NCBI GenBank assembly: GCA_949296575.1
Contig: CASFPE010000007.1
Coordinates: 1 to 64,000 of the forward strand
Reading direction: 5' to 3'
Length of the DNA stretch: 64,000 bases
Source: an uncultured Bacteroides sp.
GTDB taxonomy: Bacteria; Bacteroidota; Bacteroidia; Bacteroidales; Bacteroidaceae
Both the position numbers and the translations under genes were made by a program. The notes beneath the pieces were generated by a model. That model saw only the letters and a program-made list of their open reading frames with translations. It did not search any database and was not told the DNA's origin. Shown here one piece after another: positions 1-8,764 of this stretch (position 1 is the stretch's first letter; every line of letters begins with the position of its first letter).

Positions 1-204
1 CCATCTTTTCATAAGCATTGTTTTTTTGTGGTTCAACAATCCCGCCTTTTCATCCTTCATGCCCGCAATTTATGAAATATATTTTTGGAATCAAAGCGGG
101 ATGGAGGATATTCTCCACGGTCTCAACAGATTTGTTTATGACAAACATAAATAGTGCAAAAAAACGTTATCGGTAATAAGCGGAATGTTTTTTGTAGCGG
201 GTGG
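1..204. other. Intergenic, no gene seen
   Basis: I see no convincing coding region here. A box matching the Bacteroidota -7 consensus (TATTTTTG, positions 80-87, plus strand) is present, but no plus-strand gene follows it, so it may be chance. A short inverted repeat, TTTGT and ACAAA around position 130, is also visible. Confidence 0.4.
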
Positions 205-447
205 AAAAACATGTCCCAAAGGTTTTTAAAAAACCTTTCAAGGTTTTGCATGAAACCTTGGAACGTTTTCGCTGAAACCTTGGGAGGTGTTCGGAGGTTC
301 CAAATTTCAGTTTCCCGGCGCCGGGAATCTGGATGCCGGAATCTTCCCTTTCGTGCCTCGGCACGGTTTGCAATCTGCTGGAATATTTTACCTGTAAAAT
401 TTGCGTTTTTATCGGGTATGTTTCCTGCCGCTTTCGCGGGGTGCGGC
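205..447. repeat. Composite intergenic repeat, copy A
   Basis: First of four related copies in the window (others near 12.4, 38.6 and 63.05 kb). It begins with units of about 22 bp starting at 210 (degenerate), 232, 254 and 276, whose core approaches the palindrome AACCTT-GG-AAGGTT followed by TTTGC. A GC-rich stretch follows, then a second palindromic motif, ATTTTACCTGTAAAAT, near 386-401. It lies just beyond the 3' end of the leftward Imm17-like gene. Function unknown. Confidence 0.75.
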
Positions 448-663
448 TCAAAAGAAAAGGTACGACAGCAGATAGGCCGCCATGCCGATGAGGACAGTTC
501 CCGTTGCGCCGTAGAACAGGCGCGTTCCTTTCTCGCCAAGGTGCAGGAGGAGGAACTGCATGTTTCGCGTGCGGAAGAACCATTGCCAGTTGCACAAGGC
601 GGCCAGCACCGACACAATGCCCGCAAGGAAGAACAGGCACACGACGAACAGATGGGCGAACAT
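448..663 (-). CDS. Small membrane protein, Imm17-like
   Basis: This 71-aa protein has two hydrophobic segments (about residues 3-23 and 51-70) around a short central part with an NWQWFF motif and a KGTRLFYG motif. From memory this matches the Imm17 family of small membrane proteins, which were named as putative immunity proteins of polymorphic toxins. No toxin gene is beside it. It starts 5 bp after the tsaE stop, so it is probably the last gene of the porW-porX-tsaE transcript. The immunity role is a family label, not something the sequence shows. Confidence 0.6.
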   Translation of the reverse strand: MFAHLFVVCLFFLAGIVSVLAALCNWQWFFRTRNMQFLLLHLGEKGTRLFYGATGTVLIGMAAYLLSYLFF

Positions 664-668
664 GCGGC

Positions 669-1082
669 TTACATCTGGATGGTGCGGCTCCCGTCAGCCT
701 GCTCCTCGATGGACACTTTCACTGCATCGGGCGGAAGGAGTTCTTCGATCAGTTCCGGCCACTCGATGAAGCAGAGCGCGCCGCTGTAAAAATAGTCCTC
801 ATAGCCGAAGTCGAAGGCTTCCTCCACCTTGTTGATGCGGTAGAAGTCGAAGTGGTAAATGAGTTCCTGCGTGGTGGCGGAGCGGTATTCGTTGATGATG
901 GCGAACGTGGGCGAATTGATGGCGTCCGTCACGCCCAACGCTTCGCACACGGCTTTGATGAAGGTGGTTTTGCCCGCTCCCATCTTTCCGTAGAAGGCAA
1001 AGACGGTGTGCTGGCCCATGTTGGCGATGAACTGCCGGGCGGCTTCGTGGATGGTTTCTAACGATGTGATTCTGATTTCCAT
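669..1082 (-). CDS. tsaE: tRNA threonylcarbamoyladenosine biosynthesis ATPase TsaE
   Basis: TsaE is the small ATPase that works with TsaB and TsaD to make the t6A37 modification on tRNAs that read ANN codons. The 137-aa length is normal for the family. A Walker A motif, [10 protein letters not shown], lies at about residues 33-42, and the family motif INSPTF lies at about 55-60. A Glu-Trp-Pro stretch (IEWPE) near residue 107 is also typical. The gene lies 6 bp downstream of porX. TsaB and TsaD are not in the window. Confidence 0.93.
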   Translation of the reverse strand: MEIRITSLETIHEAARQFIANMGQHTVFAFYGKMGAGKTTFIKAVCEALGVTDAINSPTFAIINEYRSATTQELIYHFDFYRINKVEEAFDFGYEDYFYSGALCFIEWPELIEELLPPDAVKVSIEEQADGSRTIQM

Positions 1083-1088
1083 AACGGT

Positions 1089-2636
1089 TTATTTTTTGCT
1101 TTGCATGGTGACAAGGGGGACAATCATTTCCTCCATGGAGATGCCTCCATGCTGGAAGGTGTCCTTATAGTAGGATGAATAGTAATTGTAGTTGTTGGGG
1201 TAGGCGAAGAAGTCGTTGCCCGTGGCAAACACGTAGCCGGTGCTTACGTTGGGGCAAGGCAACTGCGCGGCGGAAGGGTTCTTGATTTCGAACACCTGTT
1301 TGGGATTGTAGCTGAGGTTCTTGCCCAACTTGTAGCGCAAGTTGGTGTTTGTATTGCGGTCGCCGATGATTTTCACGGGTTTGTCCACGCGGATGCTGCC
1401 GTGGTCCGTGGTGATGATGGTTTTGTATCCGCTTCCTGCCAAGAGGCTGAAAAGGTCTTTCACGGCAGAATGGCGGAACCATGAGAGGGTGATGGAGCGG
1501 TAGGCCGCTTCGGTGGAGGCCAGTTCCCGCATCATTTTCGATTCCGTGCGGGCATGCGACATGATGTCGATGAAGTTCAGCACCACCACGTTGAGTTGCG
1601 CGTTCCTGAGGTTGTTGAATTGGTTGACCAGGCGTTCGCATGCCGTCGAGTCGTTTATCTTGTGGTAGGTGAACGTGCATTTGCGGCGGAACCTTTCCAG
1701 TTGCGTCTGGATGAGCGGCTCCTCGTTCAGGTTTTTCCCCTCTTCCTCGTCTTCGTCCACCCACAAGTCCGGGAACATTTGTGCGATTTGGTTGGGCATC
1801 AGGCCGGAGAAGATGGCATTGCGCGCATACTGGGTGGCGGTGGGCAGGATGGCGTAATACAGTTCTTCCTCGATGTTGAACAGGTTGGCGAACTCGTTGC
1901 TGATGACCCTCCACTGGTCGTAGCGGAAATTGTCGATGACGATGAAGAACACTTTCTCTCCCTTGTCGAGCAAGGGGAGGATTTTCAGCTTGAAGATGTC
2001 CTGGCTCATGACGGGGCGCGTGTCCGGCCGGGCCATCCATTCCAGGTAGTTTTTCCGGATGAAGCGGGTGAAGATGTTGTTGGCTTCGCTTTTCTGCGCC
2101 TTGAGCATTTCGGCCATGTTGCTGTCCGTCCCCTCCAATTCCAGTTCCCAGAACACCAATTTCTTGTAAACGTCCGTCCAGTCCTTGGCGGTGAGCGAGT
2201 CGTTGATTTGCATCCCGATGCGGCTGAATTCCTGGAGGTAGTTGCTGTTGGCCACCTCCGTGATGATGTCTTTCTGGTGGAGGTTCTTCTTCAGTGTCAA
2301 CAGAATCTGGTTCGGGTTGACAGGCTTGATGAGATAGTCGGCAATCTTCGACCCGATGGCCATGTCCATGATGTTTTCTTCCTCGCTTTTGGTAATCATC
2401 ACCACCGGGGTGTTCGGGCAGATGTCCTTGATGAGCGACAGCGTTTCCAGCCCGCTGAGGCCCGGCATGTTCTCGTCCAGGAAGATGAGGTCGAAGGAAT
2501 CGCCCTTGCAAAGTTCCAGTGCGTCCTGCCCGTTGGTGGCCGTGCTGACGGCGTATCCTTTGCTTTCGAGGAAAAGGATGTGCGGTTTCAGGATGTCTAT
2601 TTCATCGTCCACCCAAAGCAAATGTTCTTTCTTCAT
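1089..2636 (-). CDS. porX: T9SS two-component regulator PorX (response regulator + PglZ domain)
   Basis: The 515-aa protein has an N-terminal CheY-like receiver domain (about residues 1-125) with the acidic pocket WVDDE, phospho-acceptor Asp in FLDENMPG and a conserved Lys in YLIKPVNP. A long PglZ-type alkaline phosphatase-like domain follows, with metal-binding motifs such as VIDNFRYDQW and TTDHGS. In Porphyromonas gingivalis PorX pairs with the histidine kinase PorY and with sigma factor SigP to control T9SS genes. I chose ATG 2636; an upstream TTG would add four residues. The gene sits 8 bp after porW, another T9SS gene. Confidence 0.92.
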   Translation of the reverse strand: MKKEHLLWVDDEIDILKPHILFLESKGYAVSTATNGQDALELCKGDSFDLIFLDENMPGLSGLETLSLIKDICPNTPVVMITKSEEENIMDMAIGSKIADYLIKPVNPNQILLTLKKNLHQKDIITEVANSNYLQEFSRIGMQINDSLTAKDWTDVYKKLVFWELELEGTDSNMAEMLKAQKSEANNIFTRFIRKNYLEWMARPDTRPVMSQDIFKLKILPLLDKGEKVFFIVIDNFRYDQWRVISNEFANLFNIEEELYYAILPTATQYARNAIFSGLMPNQIAQMFPDLWVDEDEEEGKNLNEEPLIQTQLERFRRKCTFTYHKINDSTACERLVNQFNNLRNAQLNVVVLNFIDIMSHARTESKMMRELASTEAAYRSITLSWFRHSAVKDLFSLLAGSGYKTIITTDHGSIRVDKPVKIIGDRNTNTNLRYKLGKNLSYNPKQVFEIKNPSAAQLPCPNVSTGYVFATGNDFFAYPNNYNYYSSYYKDTFQHGGISMEEMIVPLVTMQSKK

Positions 2637-2644
2637 ATCTCGTT

Positions 2645-5482
2645 TCAATAATCTTCTTCTTCCTCGGCCTGGTCTATGCCCTCGATGAGGACGGGTTCGT
2701 CCATGAAGATGCTCTCGATGTCCGGTTCCGGGATGTCGGAGAAGTTCTCGTTGTAGAACAGGTCGTAGTCGTCAAAGCTATAATATTTTTGCAACAATTC
2801 AAAATTGCTTTCCGAGATGATGAGCGCGCGCAGGCCGCCCAGCTTGCGCGACATGTCGCTGTCGGCATAGAGGAGGCGCATGTACTGGTGCGCTTCAGTG
2901 AAGTTGGTGAACACACTTGTGATGAGCATCCCGATGCCGTTGTCGCTGGCAAACGAGAGGTCGAAGTTCTTGATGATGAAGTTGGAGAAGTTGTAACGCG
3001 CCATTTCAAACAGCAGCAGGTTCTGGTTGATTTTGCCGTCTTCATAGGCCAGGACGAACAGGTAAGGCGCATTCTTCTCCGTGCTGAACGGCGGAATGCT
3101 GTCTGTTGCTGTGCTGTCGGCGCCGAGGTTGACCTTTCGCCGTTGCCAGATGGAGCCGAAGGCGCTGCCGTCGGCAGCCAGCAGGCGGCCCTCTTGCATC
3201 CCTTTGACAATGAGGGCGGCAATTTCGCTGATTTCGTTTTCCGGGTATTTGGTCACGATTTCCTTCATGGATTCCATGAAGCCTTTGTGGTCGCCCGACT
3301 GCAACAGCCCCATGGTGTGCAGGAACATGAATTTGGGCATGTGCTGCCCCATGGCGTATTGCGTCTTTGCCACCACGTAGTTTTCGTTGACGGTGCGGTA
3401 GTCTCCTTGCGTGTAAGCCGTGTATGTGGCGGCATAAAGCGAGTCTTCCAAGTGCTTCCCGTACAGGGCGTTCCTCACAAAGTTGGGGTCGGCCAGCGTC
3501 AGGCTGTATTTGCTTTCCGGGTATTTCGCGATTAATGTGCTTTTGTATGCCTCGGCCTCGGCAGGGTGTTTCCAGCGGGAATGCATCAGGTAGAGGTTGT
3601 AATAGGCTTCGTCCAACTGCGGGAAGTCGGGGAATTGCGTGTAGAGCCGCTGGAATGTTTTCTGCGCCAAGTTGAAATCCTCCAATTTGTCCTTGTAAAT
3701 CATGCCCATGTTGAACAGGCCGTCGGCCAGTATTTCGTTGGATTCAGCCATCTGTTCCTCCGTGAGGGGGATTTGTTGCAGGTAGTATTCCGGGTTCTTG
3801 TTGTCGGTCACCATGGTGTCGGCCGGTATGGAGTCGGCACCCGCTTCCAGCATGGCCAGCGAGTCTGCCGCCATTTCTTCCGCGTCATAGTCGATTTCCG
3901 CAAATTCTTCCGTGGCCAGCACGGTTTTGTTGCGGCGGCGCCAGTTGTCTTCCAGCTTCCTTCTTCCCCATTTGCGCTGGAAGTCGTTCTTTCCTTGCGC
4001 CACCAACTGCTGGTTGTAGAAGTACCATGAATCGTCGCCGTTGGACACCATGGGCGTATTGGCCTGCGGGCGGGTCGGCATGTCGGCCAGCGCTTCTTCG
4101 CGCCGGCTCATCAGTTCTTCCAATTCTGCGGCTTTCCGTTCTTCTTCTTCCTTCCGCTTCACTTCTTCGATGATTTTCTCCACAACGGCCAAACGTTCCG
4201 CTTCGCTCAGTGTGGCCAAGTGCTGCAAGCTGTCCTGCAACTCCACGTTGACCACATGTTCCACCAGTTCGTCCAGCACTTCGGAGCGTTTGTCCACTTT
4301 CTCGTATTCGGGGTTGTCCTTGTCGATGAGGCCGATGGCTTCGGAGTAGCACTCCTGCGCTTCCACATATTGCGCCTGCTCCCAATAGATGTCGCCCAAG
4401 CGGAGCAGGATGATGCCTTTCTCCAATCCGTTGCGCGTGCTTTTCTCCACGCCTTCTTTGTACTCTTTGATGGCGTTGGCCGTGTCCTGCCTTGAGAGGT
4501 GGATGTTGCCGATGGCGTAATAAATCTGGTCCTGGTATTCGGCGTTTTTCCCGTTTCGCGCCATCTTGCGCAACGTTTTGATGGTTTTCTCCGTCTTGCC
4601 GGCCGGGATGACTTCCGTCTGCTTGATTCGTGCGCTCAGTTCCAGTTCGTAGGGAGGGTTCAGTTTGATGGTTTTCCCGTAAGCCTGGTATGCGCTGGCA
4701 TCGTCGCCCGTCTCCTTGTAAATTTGGCCCAACAAGTAATACTCCCTTGCCTTTTGCTTGTTCCGTTTCTCGTTTTTTATGGTGATTAGCAGGAACGGGA
4801 TGGCTTCCTTGAAGCGTTTCTGCCGCAACAGGAAGTTGCCGTATGCGTTGGCGTGTTCGGGCGTCAACTCGTCGGGCAGGCTGTCGTTGTTCAGTTTTTC
4901 CAAAGCGTCTTCGGCTTCATAGAACCAATCCATCTGCGTGTAGCACTGCGCCATCCAGATGCGTGCCTCGGCCACAAGCTTCGGGTCGGTGGCATAGAGG
5001 CGGCTGATGTAGGAAAAGGTGGAGGCCGCTTCCAAGAACTCTCCTTTCTGGAACTGCGCTTTTCCCATCAGCATCCAGGCATTGTGCAGGAAAGGGTTGT
5101 ATTCTTTCTGGGCCATCCAGCGTTTGTATTCCGGCTGGTTGCGTTTGTTGGGCTGAGGTTTGGGCTTTTTCTTGATGGAATGCAGCTTGATGGCTTTTTG
5201 CGATTTCTCGATGGCGCGGTCGAAGTTGGCCTCTCCTATCCCGACGGTTCCTTTGTTGCCGATGGGGTACAGGGGGATGATTTGCTGGTAGTTGTCCTTG
5301 TTGCCGGTTTCAATGGCCAGCATGCCCTCTTTGTAGGCTTCGCTTCCATTGAAATAGACGTTGAAACGTGTGACGAATGCTTGCCAGAACCGGCTGCCCG
5401 CCGTGTTTTTCTTCGTGGAGCAGCCTGCCATGACCGTCAATGCGATGAGGCATCCTAACCAGTATGTCCCTTGTTTCTTCAA
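2645..5482 (-). CDS. porW: T9SS lipoprotein PorW/SprE, TPR-rich
   Basis: PorW (SprE in gliding Flavobacterium) is a lipoprotein needed for type IX secretion and, in gliders, for motility. The 945-aa product starts with a lipoprotein signal ending in the lipobox VMAGC (Cys about residue 20). Tetratricopeptide-like helical repeats follow at about 110-390 and again at 590-790. A charged coiled-coil stretch rich in Glu, Lys and Arg lies near 425-470, and the C-terminus is acidic. It heads the operon with porX. A candidate promoter lies over the 3' end of the upstream permease gene. Confidence 0.88.
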   Translation of the reverse strand: MKKQGTYWLGCLIALTVMAGCSTKKNTAGSRFWQAFVTRFNVYFNGSEAYKEGMLAIETGNKDNYQQIIPLYPIGNKGTVGIGEANFDRAIEKSQKAIKLHSIKKKPKPQPNKRNQPEYKRWMAQKEYNPFLHNAWMLMGKAQFQKGEFLEAASTFSYISRLYATDPKLVAEARIWMAQCYTQMDWFYEAEDALEKLNNDSLPDELTPEHANAYGNFLLRQKRFKEAIPFLLITIKNEKRNKQKAREYYLLGQIYKETGDDASAYQAYGKTIKLNPPYELELSARIKQTEVIPAGKTEKTIKTLRKMARNGKNAEYQDQIYYAIGNIHLSRQDTANAIKEYKEGVEKSTRNGLEKGIILLRLGDIYWEQAQYVEAQECYSEAIGLIDKDNPEYEKVDKRSEVLDELVEHVVNVELQDSLQHLATLSEAERLAVVEKIIEEVKRKEEEERKAAELEELMSRREEALADMPTRPQANTPMVSNGDDSWYFYNQQLVAQGKNDFQRKWGRRKLEDNWRRRNKTVLATEEFAEIDYDAEEMAADSLAMLEAGADSIPADTMVTDNKNPEYYLQQIPLTEEQMAESNEILADGLFNMGMIYKDKLEDFNLAQKTFQRLYTQFPDFPQLDEAYYNLYLMHSRWKHPAEAEAYKSTLIAKYPESKYSLTLADPNFVRNALYGKHLEDSLYAATYTAYTQGDYRTVNENYVVAKTQYAMGQHMPKFMFLHTMGLLQSGDHKGFMESMKEIVTKYPENEISEIAALIVKGMQEGRLLAADGSAFGSIWQRRKVNLGADSTATDSIPPFSTEKNAPYLFVLAYEDGKINQNLLLFEMARYNFSNFIIKNFDLSFASDNGIGMLITSVFTNFTEAHQYMRLLYADSDMSRKLGGLRALIISESNFELLQKYYSFDDYDLFYNENFSDIPEPDIESIFMDEPVLIEGIDQAEEEEDY

Positions 5483-5534
5483 TGTGTTTTCCTATCTAAG
5501 AAAGCAGTATAATTAAAACAGAAATAATGGTTTT

Positions 5535-6362
5535 TTATTGTCTCTGCAAATGTACAAAAATAGTTTTCCCGGCTTTGCAGGCTGCATAAATAATGATGGA
5601 AAAAAAGATGATGGAGGCACCTGACGGCACATTGAGGTAGTAGGAGAGGAACAACCCGCCGATGCATCCGATGCATCCGATGAGGATGGACAGCCCGATG
5701 ATTCCCTTGAATTGCCAAGTGAACAGGTTGGCCGTGATTTGCGGGATGGTCAGCAAGGAGATAGCCAAGACAATTCCGATCATCCTTAGTGAGAACACAA
5801 TGGCTAACGCGATGAAAGCCATCAGGATGTATTCAAAACAGTTGACCGGGATGCCTTGCGTGCGGGCGAAGTCCTTGTCGAAAGAGATGAAGACGATGGG
5901 ATGGATGAACAGCAGGAAGAAAAGCGCGATGGCCACCGTGAGGGCAGCCAGCAGAAGGATGTCGGTGGTGTTGACGGTAAGGATGTTGCCGAACAGGTAG
6001 GCAGACAAGTCGGGCGTGAATCCTGGTGCCATGAAACTGAAAATGACTCCCAATGCCATTCCCAATGTCCAAAAGATAGCAATTGCTGAATCTTCGCGCA
6101 TGTCTTTCCGTTGGCTGAGCCATTTCACGCCTAAGGCAGAGAAGACGGCAAAGGCAGCTGCGGCCAGGATGGGGGAAATGCCGAGGTAAAGCCCTAACCC
6201 GACGCCGCCGAATGAGGCGTGCGTGATGCCTCCGCTGATGAACACCAAGCGTCGCGTCACGATGTAGGTGCCAATGATTCCGCAAGCGATGCTTGCCAGC
6301 AGGCTTCCGATAAGTGCATTTTGGAAAAATGTGTATTGCAGCAGTTCCATATAATCTGTCAA
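5535..6362 (-). CDS. Metal ABC transporter permease, ABC-3 (ZnuB/TroC) family
   Basis: The 275-aa protein has about eight hydrophobic segments and belongs to the family of inner-membrane permeases that import Zn2+, Mn2+ or Fe2+. Family signatures include ITHASFGGVGLG near residue 47 and FDKDFARTQGIPV near residue 163. No ATPase or substrate-binding protein gene is adjacent, so its partners must be elsewhere and the metal cannot be assigned. It begins at the base next to the stop of the upstream small membrane protein gene, suggesting co-transcription. Confidence 0.88.
   Translation of the reverse strand: MTDYMELLQYTFFQNALIGSLLASIACGIIGTYIVTRRLVFISGGITHASFGGVGLGLYLGISPILAAAAFAVFSALGVKWLSQRKDMREDSAIAIFWTLGMALGVIFSFMAPGFTPDLSAYLFGNILTVNTTDILLLAALTVAIALFFLLFIHPIVFISFDKDFARTQGIPVNCFEYILMAFIALAIVFSLRMIGIVLAISLLTIPQITANLFTWQFKGIIGLSILIGCIGCIGGLFLSYYLNVPSGASIIFFSIIIYAACKAGKTIFVHLQRQ
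5547..5554 (-). promoter_or_regulatory. Candidate -7 box for porW
   Basis: The minus strand reads TACATTTG, matching the Bacteroidota -7 consensus TAnnTTTG, about 65 bp upstream of the porW start. A second match (TATTTTTG, 5555-5562) abuts it. Both lie within the last codons of the upstream permease gene. No clear -33 TTTG was identified. Confidence 0.4.
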
Positions 6363-6773
6363 TTATTGCGGGCGGGAACGCCTTTCTCCGATGATGAGGA
6401 ACACTTCGTCTTTGATTTCATCCGGCAGGCTGATGCCCCGCAACTGGAGGCTGCGGCTCCATCCGGCCACATCTTCTTCTCTCATCGTGTAGAGGATATC
6501 CCTGAATTGTTCGATTTGCTCATCTGTATACTGGCCGGGTGCCATGCCGGCATATGCATCTAATTCTTCATCATCGTAATATTCTATCTTTTTGCTGATG
6601 CCGGACAGGAGGCTGTTTTTCTCGCAGACTGCATGTTGCCCGCAGCATTCGCCATCGGCCACAGGAGAGGTGGTTTCGTTGCTGTTTTCTTCAGGATGGC
6701 GTTTGTTGTGGAAGTAGCCCAAGGCCATAGCAGCGGCAGCTAAGACGATGAGACCGATGACCAGTATCCACAT
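6363..6773 (-). CDS. Conserved membrane-anchored hypothetical protein
   Basis: The 136-aa protein has one N-terminal transmembrane helix (residues 3-20), then a polar linker with three Cys near residues 43-50 (GECCGQHAVCEK) and an acidic helical C-terminal part with DDEELDAYAGM. I recall similar proteins across Bacteroidales with no established function. The stop is immediately followed by the metal permease gene. The linker Cys could bind metal, but that is only a guess from the neighbour. Confidence 0.6.
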   Translation of the reverse strand: MWILVIGLIVLAAAAMALGYFHNKRHPEENSNETTSPVADGECCGQHAVCEKNSLLSGISKKIEYYDDEELDAYAGMAPGQYTDEQIEQFRDILYTMREEDVAGWSRSLQLRGISLPDEIKDEVFLIIGERRSRPQ

Positions 6774-6815
6774 AAATAGTTGCTTGTTTTTGCTGCAAAG
6801 TTACGCATTTAATTG

Positions 6816-6823
6816 TATTTTTG
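6816..6823 (+). promoter_or_regulatory. Candidate -7 box for surE-lpxB
   Basis: TATTTTTG matches the TAnnTTTG consensus. A TTTG lies at 6789-6792, giving a 23-bp spacer, slightly long. Transcription would start near 6830, leaving a very short leader before the preferred ATG at 6849. Confidence 0.5.
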
Positions 6824-6848
6824 CCCTAAACTTATGAATATTGCAAAA

Positions 6849-7622
6849 ATGAAGGGAGGAAAACCTCTGATTTTGATTTCTAATGACGATGGCTTTGAGG
6901 CAAAAGGCATTCGTGAACTGGTGCGCTTTTTGCGTCCGTTAGGCCATCTTGTCGTGATGGCGCCTGACGGGCCTCGTTCGGGAATGGCTTGTTCTATTAC
7001 GTCTGATCGCCCGGTTGTTTATCATCAATTGGCCGAAGAATACGGGCTTTCCGTGTATAAATGCTCTGGAACGCCGGTGGATTGCGTGAAATTGGCTTCC
7101 TCGGAAGTGCTTCACCGCCAGCCGGATTTGATTGTCGGAGGCATCAACCACGGGGATAATTCTGCCATCAATGTGCATTATTCTGGAACAATGGGGGTGG
7201 TGATTGAAGGTTGTTTGCGTGGCATTCCTTCTGTTGGCTTTTCCTTATGCAACCATGCTGCGGATGCTGATTTTTCACCGTTGGAGGAACCGGTCTGTCG
7301 GATTGTGTCATGCGTTTTGCAAGGAGGTTTGCCTGAAGGCGTTTGCTTGAATGTCAATTTCCCTTTGGCTGCTTCCTTCAAAGGCATCAGAATTTGCCGG
7401 CAGGCTCGCGGCCGTTGGGTGAATGAATGGGAGAAGCGGCAGCGTCCGCCTCATGGAGGTGATTATTTTTGGCTCACGGGCAACTTTGTGGGAGATGGCG
7501 CAGCGGAAGAAGGGACCGACCGTTGGGCGTTGCGTGAGGGATATGTGGCTGTCACGCCCATATCTGTCGACATGACGGCGCATGCGGCGTTGGATAGGTT
7601 GAAAGAGCAGATTCAGGGATAG
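6849..7622 (+). CDS. surE: 5'/3'-nucleotidase SurE
   Basis: SurE is a metal-dependent phosphatase acting on nucleoside monophosphates and short polyphosphates. The metal-binding NDDG motif is at residues 11-14 from ATG 6849, and GGINHGDN, SGTMGVVIEG and NVNFP family motifs follow. The 257-aa length is normal. Upstream in-frame starts at 6834 and 6813 exist, but the predicted transcription start near 6830 and the usual family N-terminus favour 6849. It lies 4 bp upstream of lpxB. Confidence 0.92.
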   Translation: MKGGKPLILISNDDGFEAKGIRELVRFLRPLGHLVVMAPDGPRSGMACSITSDRPVVYHQLAEEYGLSVYKCSGTPVDCVKLASSEVLHRQPDLIVGGINHGDNSAINVHYSGTMGVVIEGCLRGIPSVGFSLCNHAADADFSPLEEPVCRIVSCVLQGGLPEGVCLNVNFPLAASFKGIRICRQARGRWVNEWEKRQRPPHGGDYFWLTGNFVGDGAAEEGTDRWALREGYVAVTPISVDMTAHAALDRLKEQIQG

Positions 7623-7626
7623 GATT

Positions 7627-8763
7627 ATGAAGTATTACATTATTGCAGGGGAGGCTTCGGGGGATTTGCATGCATCCAATTTGATGCGTGCCTTAAAGGC
7701 GGAGGACCCGCAAGCTGCATTCCGCTTTTTCGGTGGCGACTTGATGGCTGCCCAAGGAGGCACCTGTGTGAAACATTACCGGGAAATGGCTTATATGGGT
7801 TTCTTGCCGGTATTGTTTCATTTGCGTACAATTTATGCGAACCTGCGTTTTTGCAAAGAAGATATTCTGGATTATGACCCGGACGTGCTGATTCTTGTGG
7901 ATTATCCTGGCTTCAATCTGGCTGTTGCGGAATACGTGAAAAAGCACAGTTTGATACCGGTTTATTATTATATTTCTCCAAAGATTTGGGCATGGAAAGA
8001 ATATCGCATCAAGAATATCAGGCGTGATGTGGACCGTCTTTTCTCCATTTTGCCTTTTGAAGTGGATTTCTACAAGAGGCATGGATATGCAGTTGATTAT
8101 GTGGGAAATCCATGCGTGGATGCGGTGAACCGTTTTTTGTCTTCATATAGAGAGACGAGAGGCGAGTTTTTGATGCGAAACCAGTTGGACGAACGGCCTG
8201 TCATTGCCTTGCTTGCTGGAAGCCGCAAGCAGGAAATCGCGGATAATTTGCCGAAAATGCTGGCTGCGGCATCCGCTTTCCCGGATTATCAGCTGGTGCT
8301 TGCAGGTGCGCCTGGCATAGAGAACTCGTATTATGCTCCGTATTTGTCGGGTGTACGGAAGTTTTCTGTCGTGTCGGGGCAAACTTATGCTTTGTTGCGG
8401 CATGCATCGGCTGCCTTGGTCACTTCTGGCACGGCGACTCTTGAGACGGCTCTTTTCGATGTGCCTCAAGTGGTGTGTTATTCGATGAGGGCAGGCAGGT
8501 TGATGTCCTTTTTGAGGAAAATGGTGTTGAAAGTGCCTTTTGTTTCTTTGGTGAACCTGATAGCAGGGCGCGAGGTGGTCAAAGAGTTAGTGGCTGGCGA
8601 CATGACGGTTGCCAATGTGAAAAATGAATTGTCCAGAATACTTTTGGACAAACATTATTGCCTTGAAATGCATGAAGGGTATGCTGGCATCAGAAAGGCT
8701 TTGGGCGAACCCGGTGCATCGGAGCGTGCAGCCCGCTTGATTCATGAAAGCTTCAAGCGTTGA
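7627..8763 (+). CDS. lpxB: Lipid-A-disaccharide synthase LpxB
   Basis: LpxB condenses UDP-2,3-diacylglucosamine with lipid X to form the lipid A disaccharide at the cytoplasmic face of the inner membrane. The 378-aa length fits. Family landmarks include IIAGEASGDLHA at the start, the FFGGDLM loop, YISPKIWAWKE near residue 120, LLAGSRKQE near 200 and TSGTATLE near 268. It is co-directional with surE. Its stop is one base from the stop of the convergent cdsA gene. Confidence 0.95.
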   Translation: MKYYIIAGEASGDLHASNLMRALKAEDPQAAFRFFGGDLMAAQGGTCVKHYREMAYMGFLPVLFHLRTIYANLRFCKEDILDYDPDVLILVDYPGFNLAVAEYVKKHSLIPVYYYISPKIWAWKEYRIKNIRRDVDRLFSILPFEVDFYKRHGYAVDYVGNPCVDAVNRFLSSYRETRGEFLMRNQLDERPVIALLAGSRKQEIADNLPKMLAAASAFPDYQLVLAGAPGIENSYYAPYLSGVRKFSVVSGQTYALLRHASAALVTSGTATLETALFDVPQVVCYSMRAGRLMSFLRKMVLKVPFVSLVNLIAGREVVKELVAGDMTVANVKNELSRILLDKHYCLEMHEGYAGIRKALGEPGASERAARLIHESFKR

Positions 8764-8764
8764 T

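Noticed and set aside
154..789. Plus-strand frame of 211 codons at the left end
   Set aside because: It runs through repeat copy A and antisense to the Imm17-like gene and tsaE, with no protein family features.
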